From Heligmosomoides polygyrus polygyrus (lineage: Eukaryota; Nematoda; Chromadorea; Rhabditida; Heligmosomidae), in NCBI GenBank assembly GCA_947396885.1, contig OX377206.1:10904778-10968777 (forward strand): DNA of 64,000 nt, read 5' to 3'. Shown piece by piece: positions 53,820 through 64,000 of this stretch (its first letter is position 1; each line of letters starts with the position of its first letter). The translations under genes were made by a program, and so were the position numbers. The notes under the pieces are model-generated. The model had not been told where the DNA came from and searched no databases. It worked only from the letters and a program-made list of their open reading frames with translations.

Positions 53820-54250
53820 AAGAGTTGCATATTCCGTCAGTACATTTGTCTGTCCGCCTGTCCGTGCGACTCCAAGGCTTTGCAACTTGTCAGGCGATAT
53901 TATTGATCCGCGCTCAGGATTATATGTTAGGGCCCATTTATACTTCGTCGCGGGGCGACGCGACACCACGTATAGTGGCCATATTGATTGTGCGACGCGA
54001 TCGATCAATTTGGCCTCATTGCGTGGCCATCGCGTCGCGCCGCGACGAAGTATAAACGGGGCCTTAGAGATTGGAATGAGTCAAGTGTGGTGACCATTGG
54101 ACCCATCTCCACTGTCACAATAACAACATCTTCGAATCATCTTCGATCGAATAGCCAGTATCGATCGATGCTATCAACTTTTGCCCACAAATGGCGGTTG
54201 GGAATTACAGAAATGTGCTGCCTCATAAAAGGTAAACCTTATTGATGGGC
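53820..54250. mobile_element. Helitron-like end with embedded MITE (intron)
   Basis: TATATATAAAAGAGTTGCAT and GTCTGTCCGCCTGTCCG resemble the 57765 element start. 54090-54230 shares ATCGATCGATGCTATCAACT-type text with 58260-58360. Confidence 0.5.
53930..54060. mobile_element. 131-bp palindromic MITE, TTA duplication
   Basis: GGGCCCATTTATACTTCGTC / GACGAAGTATAAACGGGGCC ends flanked by TTA on both sides. Confidence 0.85.
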
Positions 54251-54820
54251 TAACGAATAGCGATCAATGTCACATTTTTTGCTCCAAAATAGCTGCTTGA
54301 ATTTAAGAACGAAATTGAAAATGGAGTTTAAGGATTCACACACCATATGATGCAAGATGAAATTAAACAGTAGCTATTGATCAAGTGATATTGATTTTCC
54401 ATAATTCGTTGGTCCAACAGTGAACCACGGAAATATGTTTGCCGACAACCATGATTCGCAACAGGCATATGCAGAATCGATTAGCGAATTGATACTGTCT
54501 GGTATGATCGAAGGGAAAACCTCGAACAGCACTTAAGCAGGCAGCTAAGCCAGCTCTTAGGAGACAACTGCGTAGTTTTAGGAGTTTGTGTAAAAAGCGA
54601 AAAAATGAAAAGTTCGGGGGAGTTATGACTTAAGGAAGATTTATTCATTTCTCTTAAGTACATAATCTAGATCTGGAAAGTGCTCACAGCTAAATTTGAG
54701 TACGCATACCAAGGTCTTTTACGTTACTAGAACGTGGATTCCGTATATATAGCTATGTTTAGCGATCTTTCTTATCTATCTACTAACACAAGTACAAGTG
54801 GGGGAAACGCGAACCTGCAC

Positions 54821-54959
54821 TTGTCCATACATGCATTTATCGATTTGCGTTTTGATCTGTGGTGCCATCTTTGTTCGCAGCCGGATACTCATTCCGTTTC
54901 GAGCGTGTAGACAAATCAGCTCGTCACCTTCCAGTGTAATGTCTGATAAGTCGGAGAAG
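54821..54959 (-). CDS. Myosin tail exon g: FERM-like F3
   Basis: Acceptor GTATTTTTAG, donor CAA|GTGCAG, 139 bases. FSDLSDITLEGDELICLHAR, then MSIRLRTKMAPQIKTQIDK, a PH-like F3 strand-helix ending. Confidence 0.8.
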
Positions 54960-55012
54960 CTAAAAATACAAGTACAGTACAATTAACAACCGATCGATAT
55001 CAACCAGCATAC

Positions 55013-55137
55013 TTCAGATGGTCCTGCGCTTTCAGCGGATTCTCCTTGTCCAGCGGTGTGTGGAGCAGTAGACGAATACCGTGTTCACCAATGGAAAGCA
55101 ACACGGAGACAGATTCATCGAGGCGTTCCTCCACAAC
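55013..55137 (-). CDS. Myosin tail exon f: FERM-like F2/F3
   Basis: Acceptor TTGTCTCAG, donor AA|GTATGC, 125 bases. VVEERLDESVSVLLSIGEHG, then IRLLLHTPLDK: the GIRLL turn that opens the F3 lobe. Confidence 0.85.
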
Positions 55138-55199
55138 CTGAGACAATCTCACTACGCTTACCTTGGGTGTCAAACACTGCAGTGAAAAAGCCTACATAC

Positions 55200-55318
55200 C
55201 TCGTAAACCTGTGTGAAATACAGCGGCCACTTGCGAGCTGCCGTTATGACGGCCACCTTGACATCGATAGGGATCTCTGCCTGTCTGTTTAGAAGCTCAG
55301 GAGGAATATTGTTCGCTT
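55200..55318 (-). CDS. Myosin tail exon e: FERM-like F2
   Basis: Acceptor TCTCTTCAG, donor GAG|GTATGT, 119 bases. The VAVITAARKWPLYFTQVYE block matches the ARxxWPLYFxxxY motif of MyTH4-FERM myosins. Confidence 0.85.
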
Positions 55319-55524
55319 CTGAAGAGAAAGCAACTCATTTGGCAGAAAAAAGTATGCACCGTTGGGTGTGCGAAACACATAACTGGATGATTTTACAAAT
55401 TTTACGCACGGGACCTGAACGAAGAATGTTGATTCGGGGTGCTTCCGATAGCCGGCGCTTTATGCGACTGCGCCGCCATGCGCCCGCTGGTATTTCTATC
55501 ACAGAAAATAATGATTCAACTCAC

Positions 55525-55660
55525 TAAGTATACTGACAACATCATCCCTCTCATAGGCTCGAATTCGGTATGCAATTCCTTTCCGACAGTCAGAAATGAT
55601 CTGGGCGAACACCTGGTTGATTACGTGCACGTCATCGAGGGTCTCTTGAGGATGGAACAT
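55525..55660 (-). CDS. Myosin tail exon d: FERM-like F1/F2
   Basis: Acceptor TAATTTTCAG, donor A|GTGAGT, 136 bases. MFHPQETLDDVHVINQVFAQ continues IRKE from exon c, then IISDCRKGIAYRIRAYERDD. Confidence 0.85.
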
Positions 55661-55849
55661 CTGAAAATTACAGAAAAATTGGTCACGGAATGAAAAGAAT
55701 CGAGTAGACTTCACACTTTACTTGACCGTACACCACTCTCGTCACTTCAACTTACTACAGGTGTCATAGTTTTAAATTGTAAAATGAAAGCACTGCAAGC
55801 AAAATGGAATAGCAGATTTCAGTTGTCTTGACTTGGAGTCTAGTCGCGC

Positions 55850-56050
55850 TCCCGAAAATTTTTTTTTCGAATATTAGAATGGTTCATGTTCATAAATTTC
55901 GAATATTCGAATTCGAACATATTCGAAAAACGATTTTTCTAAATAATCAAATTTGAATACATTCGAAAAACGAGAGATTCTGAATATTCGAATTCAAATA
56001 CATTCGAAAACGCGATTTTTTGAATAATCGTGAAGATCATTAGAATTTGA
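55850..56050. repeat. GAATATTCGAA repeat (intron)
   Basis: Same units as 43740-44060 (ACATTCGAAAAACG, GAATATTCGAATTC). Confidence 0.7.
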
Positions 56051-56162
56051 AAGACGATATTTTGCTTGAATCTATAGTACCTTTTTCAGTGAATGAAATA
56101 CTTAATCACTTTGAGAAAGGAGCATTTTCTACTTTATGCCAACCAGAGAAGAAATCCAGGTA

Positions 56163-56358
56163 TATGTCGCGAAAGTGTGCAGCATTGAGAGGCGATAATG
56201 CGCAAGCCAATCCTAACCAAACACAGCAACGATCGTATCTGCAGCAGGCAATCGGTGTACCGATCGTGCACGTTCTATCTGATTGTGATGCCTAATGGAT
56301 ACGGCCTAATTGGCCGGCGCATTCTCAACTTCCAATGCTGCCCACATTCGCGACATGC
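56163..56358. mobile_element. MITE-A copy (intron)
   Basis: ATGTCGCGAAAGTGTGCAGC / CAATGCTGCCCACATTCGCG ends, 196 bp. Confidence 0.8.
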
Positions 56359-56569
56359 ACCGAAATCCCTTTTGTTAATATTCGAAAAGCCAACTTTTGC
56401 TGCCTTTTCTTTATCTTTTATCTTTTGTTTAGAACTGATTTTGTATCATTTTTGACTAAATAAATGTTTCATGTTCTACCAAGGAAATAAAACCAATAAA
56501 GCTGCATCTTTCAGTATGCCCCTCAAGGTTTTTATTGCGGATCTTTAAGGTACAGTAACTTGGTCTTAC

Positions 56570-56673
56570 TTCCTTTCTGATAGTCAGTTTCCATGGCTGC
56601 TTAACGTATCGTACAGCTGGCTTCTGTTGTGTGCTCAACGTGTCGAGCTCGTATTGATTTTGTACAACTGGCA
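56570..56673 (-). CDS. Myosin tail exon c: entry to the FERM-like block
   Basis: Acceptor TTTGCTTTCAG, donor GAA|GTAAGA, 104 bases. Ends with RYVKQPWKLTIRKE. The PWKL-IRKE motif is the hallmark just before the first FERM module of class XV-like myosins. Confidence 0.8.
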
Positions 56674-56737
56674 CTGAAAGCAAAAATTTCTGCCAGTTCA
56701 TTCCTCTCTGACTGCCCTACCGCGGAAATAAACTCAC

Positions 56738-56828
56738 TGGTAACAACTGCACTTTGAGGACGATCCATGTAGTCAGGTGCACGCCCCATGTCGTTCTCAT
56801 AGACCCATTCGCTCGGAGGAGGTTCGCT
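56738..56828 (-). CDS. Myosin tail exon b: linker
   Basis: Acceptor CTACTTTTAG, donor A|GTGAGT, 30 codons plus one base. Reads SEPPPSEWVYENDMGRAPDY, then MDRPQSAVV. Continues the disordered linker. Confidence 0.75.
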
Positions 56829-57535
56829 CTAAAAGTAGGATTCAGGTACTCCTCAAAATTTTAAACTAATAATGGTATAAAAACCCGCCATTTGCAAAAT
56901 AGAGAAAGCGGTCACCACACTATTTTCGCGACAGTAAGCGTCTCCTAGAAGACCAGTTTCCTCTGATCAATTTCTTTACGTTTGCTAGTTGTGAACGATA
57001 ATTTATGCATTCATCAGAAAAATTTTATGCTTCAAAATTTGAATTTATTTTAGATTATTTTCACTTGGAGATACTCCACGATCTCCACGATACACAGCTT
57101 TAAGATTTTTTTAAGGAAAACCAAGGTCGCAATTCCAATGATAACTGAAGAATACGGAAAACTCAAAGAACGAAAGAAGTGCCTGCACCACTTCTCTACA
57201 GTGTTTAGGAAACATCCATGGGAATATGTAGGTACTTTCCGGCTAGAGTGGGCCACGCGTCGGCGCGACGAAATGGTGACCAATCACGGAACCGCGGTAG
57301 AGACGCTCACACATACCAACCTTCAATCGACCGCATAAGCTGACAGTTGAGCACGAGCACTGAACTTTCGTACTCTCACCCTCGTCAGAGGAGCGGAGTA
57401 TGTAAGGAATATTGTGAGGAACAACACTGTTGAATATGGCTCATCTAACTCAACAGTGTGGCGACATCCTACTGAGATCGATTTACTGATATTTTTTATC
57501 TGCAGCTCAGTGGCACTTACAAGCGCCTGCCTATG

Positions 57536-57669
57536 CCCTAGTTTACACTTGCGCCGCTGCGTGGCACGGCACGATGGTCGGGATAGATATCGACCGGGCA
57601 GTGCGAAAAATCGACATCTATGGCGATCGTGGTGCCGCGCCGCGTGGCGGCGCAAGTATAAACTAGGGC
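57536..57669. mobile_element. 134-bp palindromic MITE, TAT duplication (intron)
   Basis: GCCCTAGTTTACACTTGCGC / GCGCAAGTATAAACTAGGGC ends flanked by TAT. Confidence 0.85.
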
Positions 57670-57764
57670 TATAGCAATGACTCTGGCTCGCCATATTTTC
57701 ACCGCTAGCCATTCAAAGTGAGAGAGTCTTAGCGGTTATTTAGGAAGATGGAGACCTAATCTTG

Positions 57765-58557
57765 CTAATATAAAAGCCTTAGTCCGTCTGTCCGCGTATT
57801 TTTGTGCTTTTGTGCCGCAAACCTCAGTAGGCTTATGAATCGTGTCGAACATGTGAAAGTGACCCACATGTACATATAAAATCTGTAGAGGTTACGCTCA
57901 CGTGCAATCGATGAAAATGGCGGAAATGGTTAGAATCAAAAAAAAGAGGGTGGAATGATTCGATCGTACGACCAATGTCGATCGGTGTTATCGATTTTCC
58001 GCTGGAGTTATCAGTTTTCGTCCAGATTCGTTCGATTTCAGTGGGAGTCACGCCATCACGATGGTCGATAGGTCGACTTCACAGCAGGTTGTACATATGG
58101 TTCAATCGGGGGCCAATATCGATCCATAGTATCGATTTTTCGACCAGAGACGCCGGCTTTCGCTCAGATTTTAATCTACTGGGGTAGGAGTCACGTCAGC
58201 GTTTCTTCGAAAGAATTACTGTTGCTCACTGGAATTACTCCAATATTATTGCGTTCAGACAGGATTTACAGCAGCTCAACTGTACCGACCGATCGATCAA
58301 CATCTATCAAGTTTACCAAATTTTCTGCAAATTAGACCCTTCGAGGTGGGAATTGCACGAATGCGCTGGATGGTAGACAGGCCTCATGTCAGCCGTTTTG
58401 AAGATCTTACTTTACCCTCTCCTATATAATAAGCAAGCCCAGTTTTTCCTTACTCATGGGGGTCGAAAGGTCAATAAACCAAGTCGTTCCGTTTTAGGAG
58501 TTTGGGGGCGAAGCCCCAAGCAGACGTTTGGCGGTCGGTAGCCCGTTGAACGTCTGG
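57765..58557 (+). mobile_element. Helitron-like or foldback element, copy 4 (intron)
   Basis: Starts near CTAATATAAAAGCCTTAGTC and GTCTGTCCGCG, ends GGGGGCGAAGCCCC plus the CAGACGTTTGGCGG...AACGTCTGG hairpin. It has no minisatellite. Confidence 0.6.
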
Positions 58558-58739
58558 TTAGGTGTAATGTTGGGATTCCTAGGGGTCAACTGCGGGTGAG
58601 CACGGATGATGAGTTCGGAAAGAGACGTGAGGTAACGCGTAATTTGTGTAAATGCGGAGGCAGCGTCGTTTTGCGACCGCAACGAGGAAAGCTTATTTCT
58701 TGTTTTTTGGCGAAGGTGCTAAGGCAGAAAAAAACTCGA

Positions 58740-58830
58740 AGCCTTTAAAGCAAATGAAAAAAAAACGCAAAAAAAAAACAAGAAAGAGACAAAGACAGAC
58801 AAATAGACAGACAGACAGATAGGCAGAGTA
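58740..58830. repeat. A-rich and (AGAC)n microsatellite
   Basis: A runs followed by CAGACAAATAGACAGACAGACAG. Confidence 0.8.
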
Positions 58831-59231
58831 GAACGCATACGTAAGGGAGTAACAGTCGCCAGTTTGAACAAGGGGCTGAGTGCGGTGGTCCCGCAACGAG
58901 CGCCTGTATCTTGTACGAAAACACGTAGGACGACGGTTGAAATCCGATTGAACCGCCACGAAGCTGGTCACCAATGGGCGAAATTCCTGTCACTTATCGA
59001 TGAATTTTGTGCGAGTAGCTATCGTTTCACTTCTCCACTCGTCCACCAGCAGATGACCGCCTGGAGTTTAGAATTAACCTCAGCACCGCAGTGATCCACC
59101 CGCCAACATAAGCTCCGAAATGTTCTCTTCACTTTTATCTTATGCATTTCTCTTTAAGAAGGATGATTCAAAAAAATGAACGTATCAAAAACAACTATAC
59201 AAGGAAGCTGGTGATAAGGTACCACGAATTC

Positions 59232-59872
59232 GGAACTATTGCACTTTACGAACTCCAGAGGACGAGGAGAGGTCGAAAAAAAATTTCCCCCAAACTTCGC
59301 CTAGGGGAGTTATTTGGGGTGCTGATCACAAATCTGACATCCGTTTTTCGTTTTACGCTGGAGTGCGGTAGGTTACGGTAGGTATGGGTGACTAAGGCTG
59401 CCAAGGTCATAATCACTGATTTCGCCCAAACTTCGCCTAGGAAAGTTATTTGGGGTGCTGATCACGAATCTGACATCCGTTTTTCGTTTTACTCTAGAGT
59501 ACCGTAGGTTACGGTAGTGTAGTCGGGGAAGGCGCCGGGTGTTACTTGCACCCGACTCCATGTTCCTCGGTCGGATTTTCCTCCCAACCAAGCGTCTCCA
59601 GCGTAAAACGAAAAACGAATGTCATATTCGTGATCAGCACCCCAAATAACCCCCCCCCCCCCAAGGCGAAGTTTGGGCGAAATCGGTTATTATGACCTCG
59701 ACAGCCTTAGTCATCGGTACATACCGTTACCTACCGTACTCCAGCGTAAAAGGAAAAACGGATGTCAGATTCGTGATCAGTATCCCAAGTAACCCCTGGG
59801 CGAAGTTTGGGCGAAAAATACTTTTTTTCGACCTCTCCCCGGTCTCTGGAGTCCGTAAAGTACAATAGCGCC
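59232..59872. mobile_element. hAT-like MITE, 641 bp, with 8-bp duplication (intron)
   Basis: ACGAATTC at 59224-59231 and 59873-59880. Ends GGAACTATTGCACTTTACG and CGTAAAGTACAATAGCGCC are inverted repeats. The interior holds nested inverted copies of the GATCACGAATCTGACATCCG block. Confidence 0.85.
59513..59596 (+). mobile_element. SINE-A head inserted in the hAT-like MITE
   Basis: GTAGTGTAGTCGGGGAAGGC and CGGTCGGATTTTCCTCCC match SINE-A box A and box B regions. The body is missing. Confidence 0.6.
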
Positions 59873-60087
59873 ACGAATTCTTCCATTCTCAAATTCCTAC
59901 AGCGAAAATACGCAAAAAATTTATTGGTTTCAGTTCTCTATGCTCACGAAGAATGTAAATAGATGTGTGTTGAATGTTCAAAAATTCTGTGTGGGCAAGT
60001 ACGAACAAGATCGACGAAATTTTACAAGTTCATTGCCTCCAGTACCAGAGTAACTCACTATAAAACTTGATACTCCAAACTGAAATC

Positions 60088-60690
60088 AGGAGTTAGTGCT
60101 CGTTTCTTATTTGAACCACCTCCGACGTCACAACGTGGTCTCCTTTGAAAATCCGAGCGGGATGGTTTTTCCCGAGGCCTTTGCTCATGTATAGAAAAAG
60201 ACTATGAGGAGCCTGTAGCCTTTATACGCTACCCGTAAGGTGCCCAGTGGTGCTTCATGCACTATGTACCTGTTTATCACTGGTGTTGAACATTTATACA
60301 TCACTATGTTGAATACCACAACGTACCGCTGGAAAAATGCGCAGAAAACGTCTGAAAATTGTATAGACGTCAGAATCCCCCAAATCTCAACCAAACAGTT
60401 GAAATGCAAAAATGCAGCATCGCAGAGGAACCAAACCCCTGACCTCCCTCGCACGAGTCAACCCTCTACCCACCTGCGCTCCGAGCCACTGGCTGGGGAC
60501 GCATCGCGGGCGTGCAAGACCCTCAAACGCGTGCTCCGCCGTATCCCATTGTGACCCCCTACTCCTTGGGTTTAGCGACTTGGCAAAAAATAAACACATT
60601 TTCAAACCAATTAAGGGATGAGGATTCTCCCTATATGACTCGCTCCCCCCGTTCAGACATACGCTTCAGACCCTTCCCTTGTGAGTATGA
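60088..60690 (+). repeat. Repeat family D, second full copy (intron)
   Basis: Collinear with 35611-36200, including SINE-B at 60323-60580. Confidence 0.8.
60323..60580 (-). mobile_element. SINE-B copy
   Basis: Same core as 35843-36090. Confidence 0.7.
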
Positions 60691-60926
60691 GTTTTTAAAA
60701 TGGACTCCCTGCTCTTCACCTCTATGGAGACTTCATAAGTTTTTCCGAGAAGTTTCAACAACGTTATCGCGTAGCCAAAACACAAACCTGGAAACTCTGC
60801 ACGATAACAGTGCGCTCATGCTGTGATAAGATTCAGCATGCCGCTGGAGTTACAGTGAACGTTGGTCACGCGTAGAGCATGATATTTACACGCGCGGTTA
60901 TTACAAGTAGACACGAAAGGGTATAC

Positions 60927-61073
60927 CTTTACTCCTGTATGACTATGCGGTCGTGGGGCGGTGTAGACGTAGTGCGGCTCGTCAACCACGGCGAACGCTT
61001 CTGGAGGTGGTGCCGGCGGAACGCGTTTCTTCGGAAGAAAAATTCGAACTTGATCGACCGGTGGAGGTAGACT
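60927..61073 (-). CDS. Myosin tail exon a: proline-rich linker
   Basis: Acceptor AATAACAG, donor AAG|GTATAC, 49 codons, phase 0/0. Contains LPPPVDQ, PKKRVPPAPPPEAF and HYVYTAPRPHSHTG. A flexible segment ahead of the FERM block; the proline tracts could bind SH3 or EVH1 domains. It is the first exon seen from the right, and its link to exon b rests on phase and composition only. Confidence 0.65.
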
Positions 61074-61529
61074 CTGTTATTTGCAAAGCTTGTTAGTATG
61101 GTAACTTCGAATGTTAGAAGAGATGGGAAAAAGGACTTCAACTGTGTTATTAGAAAAGGTTAACAACCTAAAGCAGAAAAAGAAGAAAATAGGATGAAAA
61201 ACTTCATGAGTGAAGTATTTATAACAGCTATCTTTTTGCCATCCATAAGTGGCAAAACTGATGAGATAAAGTTCCAAGAAAACCAAGGGAGGATAGTCAT
61301 AGAAAATCACGATGGCGTCCTGGATATCAACCAAGAGTTCATCAAGAAGTAGGGCCCTTTAGAATATCTTCAGCCACCTAGATACATTCTGTCGATAACA
61401 TCCTCAGACAACGTAGTTGTGAACCGCCAAACCTCACAGCTCATCTGAAGAACTTGCCGACAAGTGAACGGCATTTCACCGGCATTTCAACAGCTACTGT
61501 ACGGCGGAGGTTTGATACGTTATTTCTGA
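61074..61529. other. Upstream of exon a; unassigned coding-like pieces
   Basis: Plus frame 61195-61353 gives 52 residues (MKNFMSEVFITAIF...). Minus strand near 61380-61440 has a TTCTTCAG acceptor followed by MSCEVWRFTTTLSEDVIDRM. Neither could be tied to a gene. Confidence 0.35.
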
Positions 61530-61769
61530 GGGCCTGTCCATATTTCGCGACAAGAGCGACTTGTCGCAAGTGCAAAATATGCATATCGATTAAAACCGAG
61601 CGCGCGTCGCCGAAAAGTGTTCATACTCCAGCGCGGGCGCTGTCCCTCCAGCCGCTCTTGTCGCTCTAGTCGCTGCTGTCGCCTGTTCATAATTCCGCGC
61701 GCTGTGCATGCCGCGCACGCCACGCGCGCTGCGCTCTTGTCGCTGCTGTCGCGAAGTATGAACAGGCCC
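61530..61769. mobile_element. 240-bp palindromic MITE, TGA duplication
   Basis: GGGCCTGTCCATATTTCGCG / GAAGTATGAACAGGCCC ends flanked by TGA. Confidence 0.8.
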
Positions 61770-61970
61770 TGACAAGCTTTAACCCACTTCAAATTCAAAT
61801 TTGCTGTGAGATGTGTAGATCATTTCTGTAAAAGCTACAAGCTACAGAAAGCTGTATACAACCAAGAGGACTTCTTTAAAGATATAGAAAGCACTAAATT
61901 GAAAGCCAGTTCGGGAAAGCCCTTTAAAATCACATTTATGAAGGACAGACTCTAAACCCGGCAACGGTAC

Positions 61971-62374
61971 ATGTCGTGTAGGTGAGCAGCGTTGGTAGGT
62001 GGTAGCGTGCCAGCCAATAGTAACCAAACAGAGCACAGACCGAACACATACCAGCTCATTAGCCCTAGTTTATACTTGCGCCGCTGGGCGGCACGGCACG
62101 ATGGTCGGGATAGATATTGACCGGGCGGCGCGAAAAATAGATATCTATACCCTAGTTTATACTTGCGCTGCCACGCGGTGCGGCACCACGATCGCCATAG
62201 ATATCGATTTTCCGCGCCGCCCGGTCGATATCTATCCCGACCATCGTGCCGCGCCGCGCGCAAGTGTAAACTAGGGCTTAGGGTATCCACTGTACATGTC
62301 CTCTCTGAATGACATGCTCATTTAATGCGGCCCGATTGGTTTCCCACCTACAAATGCTGTTCACCTATGTGACA
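61971..62374. mobile_element. MITE-A copy split by another MITE
   Basis: ATGTCGTGTAGGTGAGCAGC at the left and ATGCTGTTCACCTATGTGAC at the right. Removing 62062-62277 plus one TTA restores a ~190-bp MITE-A. Confidence 0.8.
62062..62277. mobile_element. 216-bp palindromic MITE, TTA duplication, nested in MITE-A
   Basis: GCCCTAGTTTATACTTGCGC / GCGCAAGTGTAAACTAGGGC ends flanked by TTA. A second CCCTAGTTTATACTTGCG start occurs inside at 62152, so it is a partial tandem of the 57536 element. Confidence 0.85.
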
Positions 62375-62916
62375 TACACCCCGGCAACAATAAGAAACGC
62401 CTTTTTTTAAAACGTATACATCTATGGTGCCAATACACGGAAATTTGAAAACTGAGTAGAATCTCACACTTTTCCTGATGTTACCATCCTTAACCGTAAA
62501 CTTGAAGGAAACGAAATTTGACTAATTTCATTGAAAAATTAACATCTGAAATTATGCTTTCCTGCTTGCTTCCTGCTCCTTATCGAGCTCATGTTGACTC
62601 ATGGCATGCCGCCTTTCCTTCAAACATGATTTTTCTACCCAAACAATAATCTTTCTACCCAAACATCATCTTAGGCCTGGATTAAAAAGGCTGCGCTAAA
62701 TTTATTTTCCCGTTATATAGATCCCATCAGCGTTAAAAAATGTTCACCAAGGAAAAAATATCTCGAAGTTTAGGACTATCCTCCAAAGGATTTACTATCG
62801 CTTGAAATGAACATACTTGGCGCTGACATATACTGAAGGTTAGAAAGTTTTAAGGATAGGTTCCGTCAAAAAAGAGAATATTCTAGTACTTACTTTGCTT
62901 ACTCTAGGTCATTCTG
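62375..62916. other. No feature recognised
   Basis: AT-rich sequence without coding or repeat signs. Confidence 0.4.
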
Positions 62917-63777
62917 GGCCCGGATTCATGAACGATTTACCGGCGGGTAAGTGCAAATTTTACCCCCAATCCCCACTTACGCGCGATCCATGAACGCTCG
63001 GCGGGAAAAACCCGAGGTAAGTGTCGAGGTAAATGCTACCCCGTCAGCGCGTCGGGGAACATTTACCTCCAAGGCGAGGGTTTTGCTCCGCGGCCAACTT
63101 CCGACCCAATGCATGCCTCCGCTGGCCCTTAGCCAGCTCTGAGCTGGCCGCCAACCGCAAATTCAAGGCCTGGCAGGGGCGCCTAGTTGCCGTCGCCATG
63201 CGCACGTCTTTCGCCGCACTTCGGTGAGTTGTTTTACCTTTTGTTTTTCTCTATTAGGCTTACATTCCATGATTTTTTGGGCTCTGTGGACCATGGCGGC
63301 CCACAATGCCACTTATTTTTAAGTGAATTGTTTCCTTTAGTGGCATTGTGGGTCGGCTTGGGCCTCTATGAGCCTAGTCCACCACGCAAATCGTAGTTTA
63401 CGATTTGCGTGGGCGGACTATGCCCGTCCGCCACCTTAGCCTTCCTTGGCATATATTGTCTATGGAGACTACTGTGGTGGATGGCACCCATTATTAGTCA
63501 TGTTGGCCCACATTTACCATTGTTTCTCTACTACCTGCTATGCTACTAGTTTCGGTGGCAGCGACGTCCCAGCAGCAAGTGTGACTGCTTGGTATCGCTG
63601 TTAGCTGATGCCAGCGGGCCAGCGGAGGCGTGCACATTGGGTGGCCGCGGAGCAAAACCCTCGCCTTGGCCGTCATGAATCAGAAAACGGAGGTAAATTC
63701 GGGGAAAGTGGCGGGTAAATGACCGTCGAGGTAAGTGGGGTAGAATTTACCCCCGGCCGCGTTCATGAATCCGGCCC
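62917..63777. mobile_element. 861-bp palindromic TIR element, CTG duplication
   Basis: Ends GGCCCGGATTCATGAAC / GTTCATGAATCCGGCCC flanked by CTG on both sides. Inner arms also pair (GGCGAGGGTTTTGCTCCGCG near 63074 with GCGGAGCAAAACCCTCGCC near 63650). A smaller hairpin CCACGCAAATCGTA/TACGATTTGCGTGG lies near 63381. Confidence 0.8.
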
Positions 63778-64000
63778 CTGAACTCACAGTTCCTGAAAAA
63801 AAAGCTTTCTAAAAAGCTGAGTAAAAAACGGTAGCCACATAGAAAAATTAGGTTTCAGACATAGCTTTTGGTTCTCCAGTCGCGTCAAAGAACAAGCTCT
63901 AACAGTGAGTGAATTTTAAAGTGAAGGGTGTCACCTTCTAAAATAATTTCTCTACAACGTCAGGAACTGTAAAAGACATAGACCATAAGTTCTGAGTGAA
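63778..64000. other. No feature recognised
   Basis: End of window. No exon of the myosin gene was recognised here. Confidence 0.4.

Larger units (their letters stand above)
42803..61073 (-). other. Unconventional myosin tail gene (MyTH4-FERM type), 20 exons
   Basis: Twenty exons with GT-AG borders join without a phase conflict into 857 residues. Order: Pro-rich linker, FERM-like block, SH3, MyTH4, FERM. This order is that of class XV/VII myosin tails; nematode class XII is an alternative. Such myosins walk on actin and bind membranes or cargo through these tail modules. The motor and first MyTH4 should lie at coordinates above 61073, beyond or near the window edge. The final FERM lobe is not found below 42803. 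Introns of 50 bp to 4 kb are heavily invaded by transposons. Confidence 0.85.

Noticed and set aside
61195..61353. 52-residue plus ORF upstream of the myosin exons
   Set aside because: No signal, domain or splice context; kept only as an unassigned piece.

Overview
The window looks like eukaryotic DNA from a clade V nematode, probably a strongylid such as a hookworm; the species is an inference. The grounds are: spliced genes with GT-AG introns; a metazoan tRNA-Arg(ACG); a two-gene arrangement with a poly(A) signal about 100 bp ahead of a trans-splice-type acceptor; and a dense load of CR1, RTE, Penelope-like, mariner, hAT, PIF/Harbinger-like and tRNA-derived SINE sequences. Most long ORFs are read-through of repeats. 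No prokaryotic genes, CRISPR arrays or operators are visible.

1-26 kb is almost gene-free. It holds a 1.17 kb non-autonomous hAT element with an 8-bp target duplication, a 1.15 kb foldback, a decayed mariner, a Penelope-like remnant with a possible hammerhead motif, and two minisatellite-bearing element copies facing each other (10.66-12.31 and 14.34-15.60 kb). It also holds a 200-base assembly gap (16456-16655), a second mariner half, a nest of palindromic MITEs at 19.8-20.5 kb and a CR1 fragment. A ~780-bp duplication carrying an intact tRNA-Arg(ACG) occurs at 24.2-25.0 kb and again at 36.9-37.7 kb.

26.3-33.7 kb holds a two-exon minus-strand gene for a small secreted tyrosine/glycine-rich protein, with TATA box, signal peptide, in-phase splice and poly(A) signal. 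Its intron carries a 5.3 kb CR1 insertion flanked by an 18-bp duplication and itself hit by a SINE. 34.8-35.6 kb holds two small minus-strand coding pieces laid out like a nematode operon.

42.8-61.1 kb is the main gene: 20 minus-strand exons, all phase-compatible, coding 857 residues of the tail of an unconventional myosin (proline-rich linker, FERM, SH3, MyTH4, FERM; class XV/VII-like). The motor domain should lie beyond the right edge. The last FERM lobe was not found before repeats begin. Its introns hold MITEs, an RTE fragment, two hAT elements with 8-bp duplications, several palindromic elements with 3-bp duplications, and a possible nested gene for a 61-residue secreted peptide.
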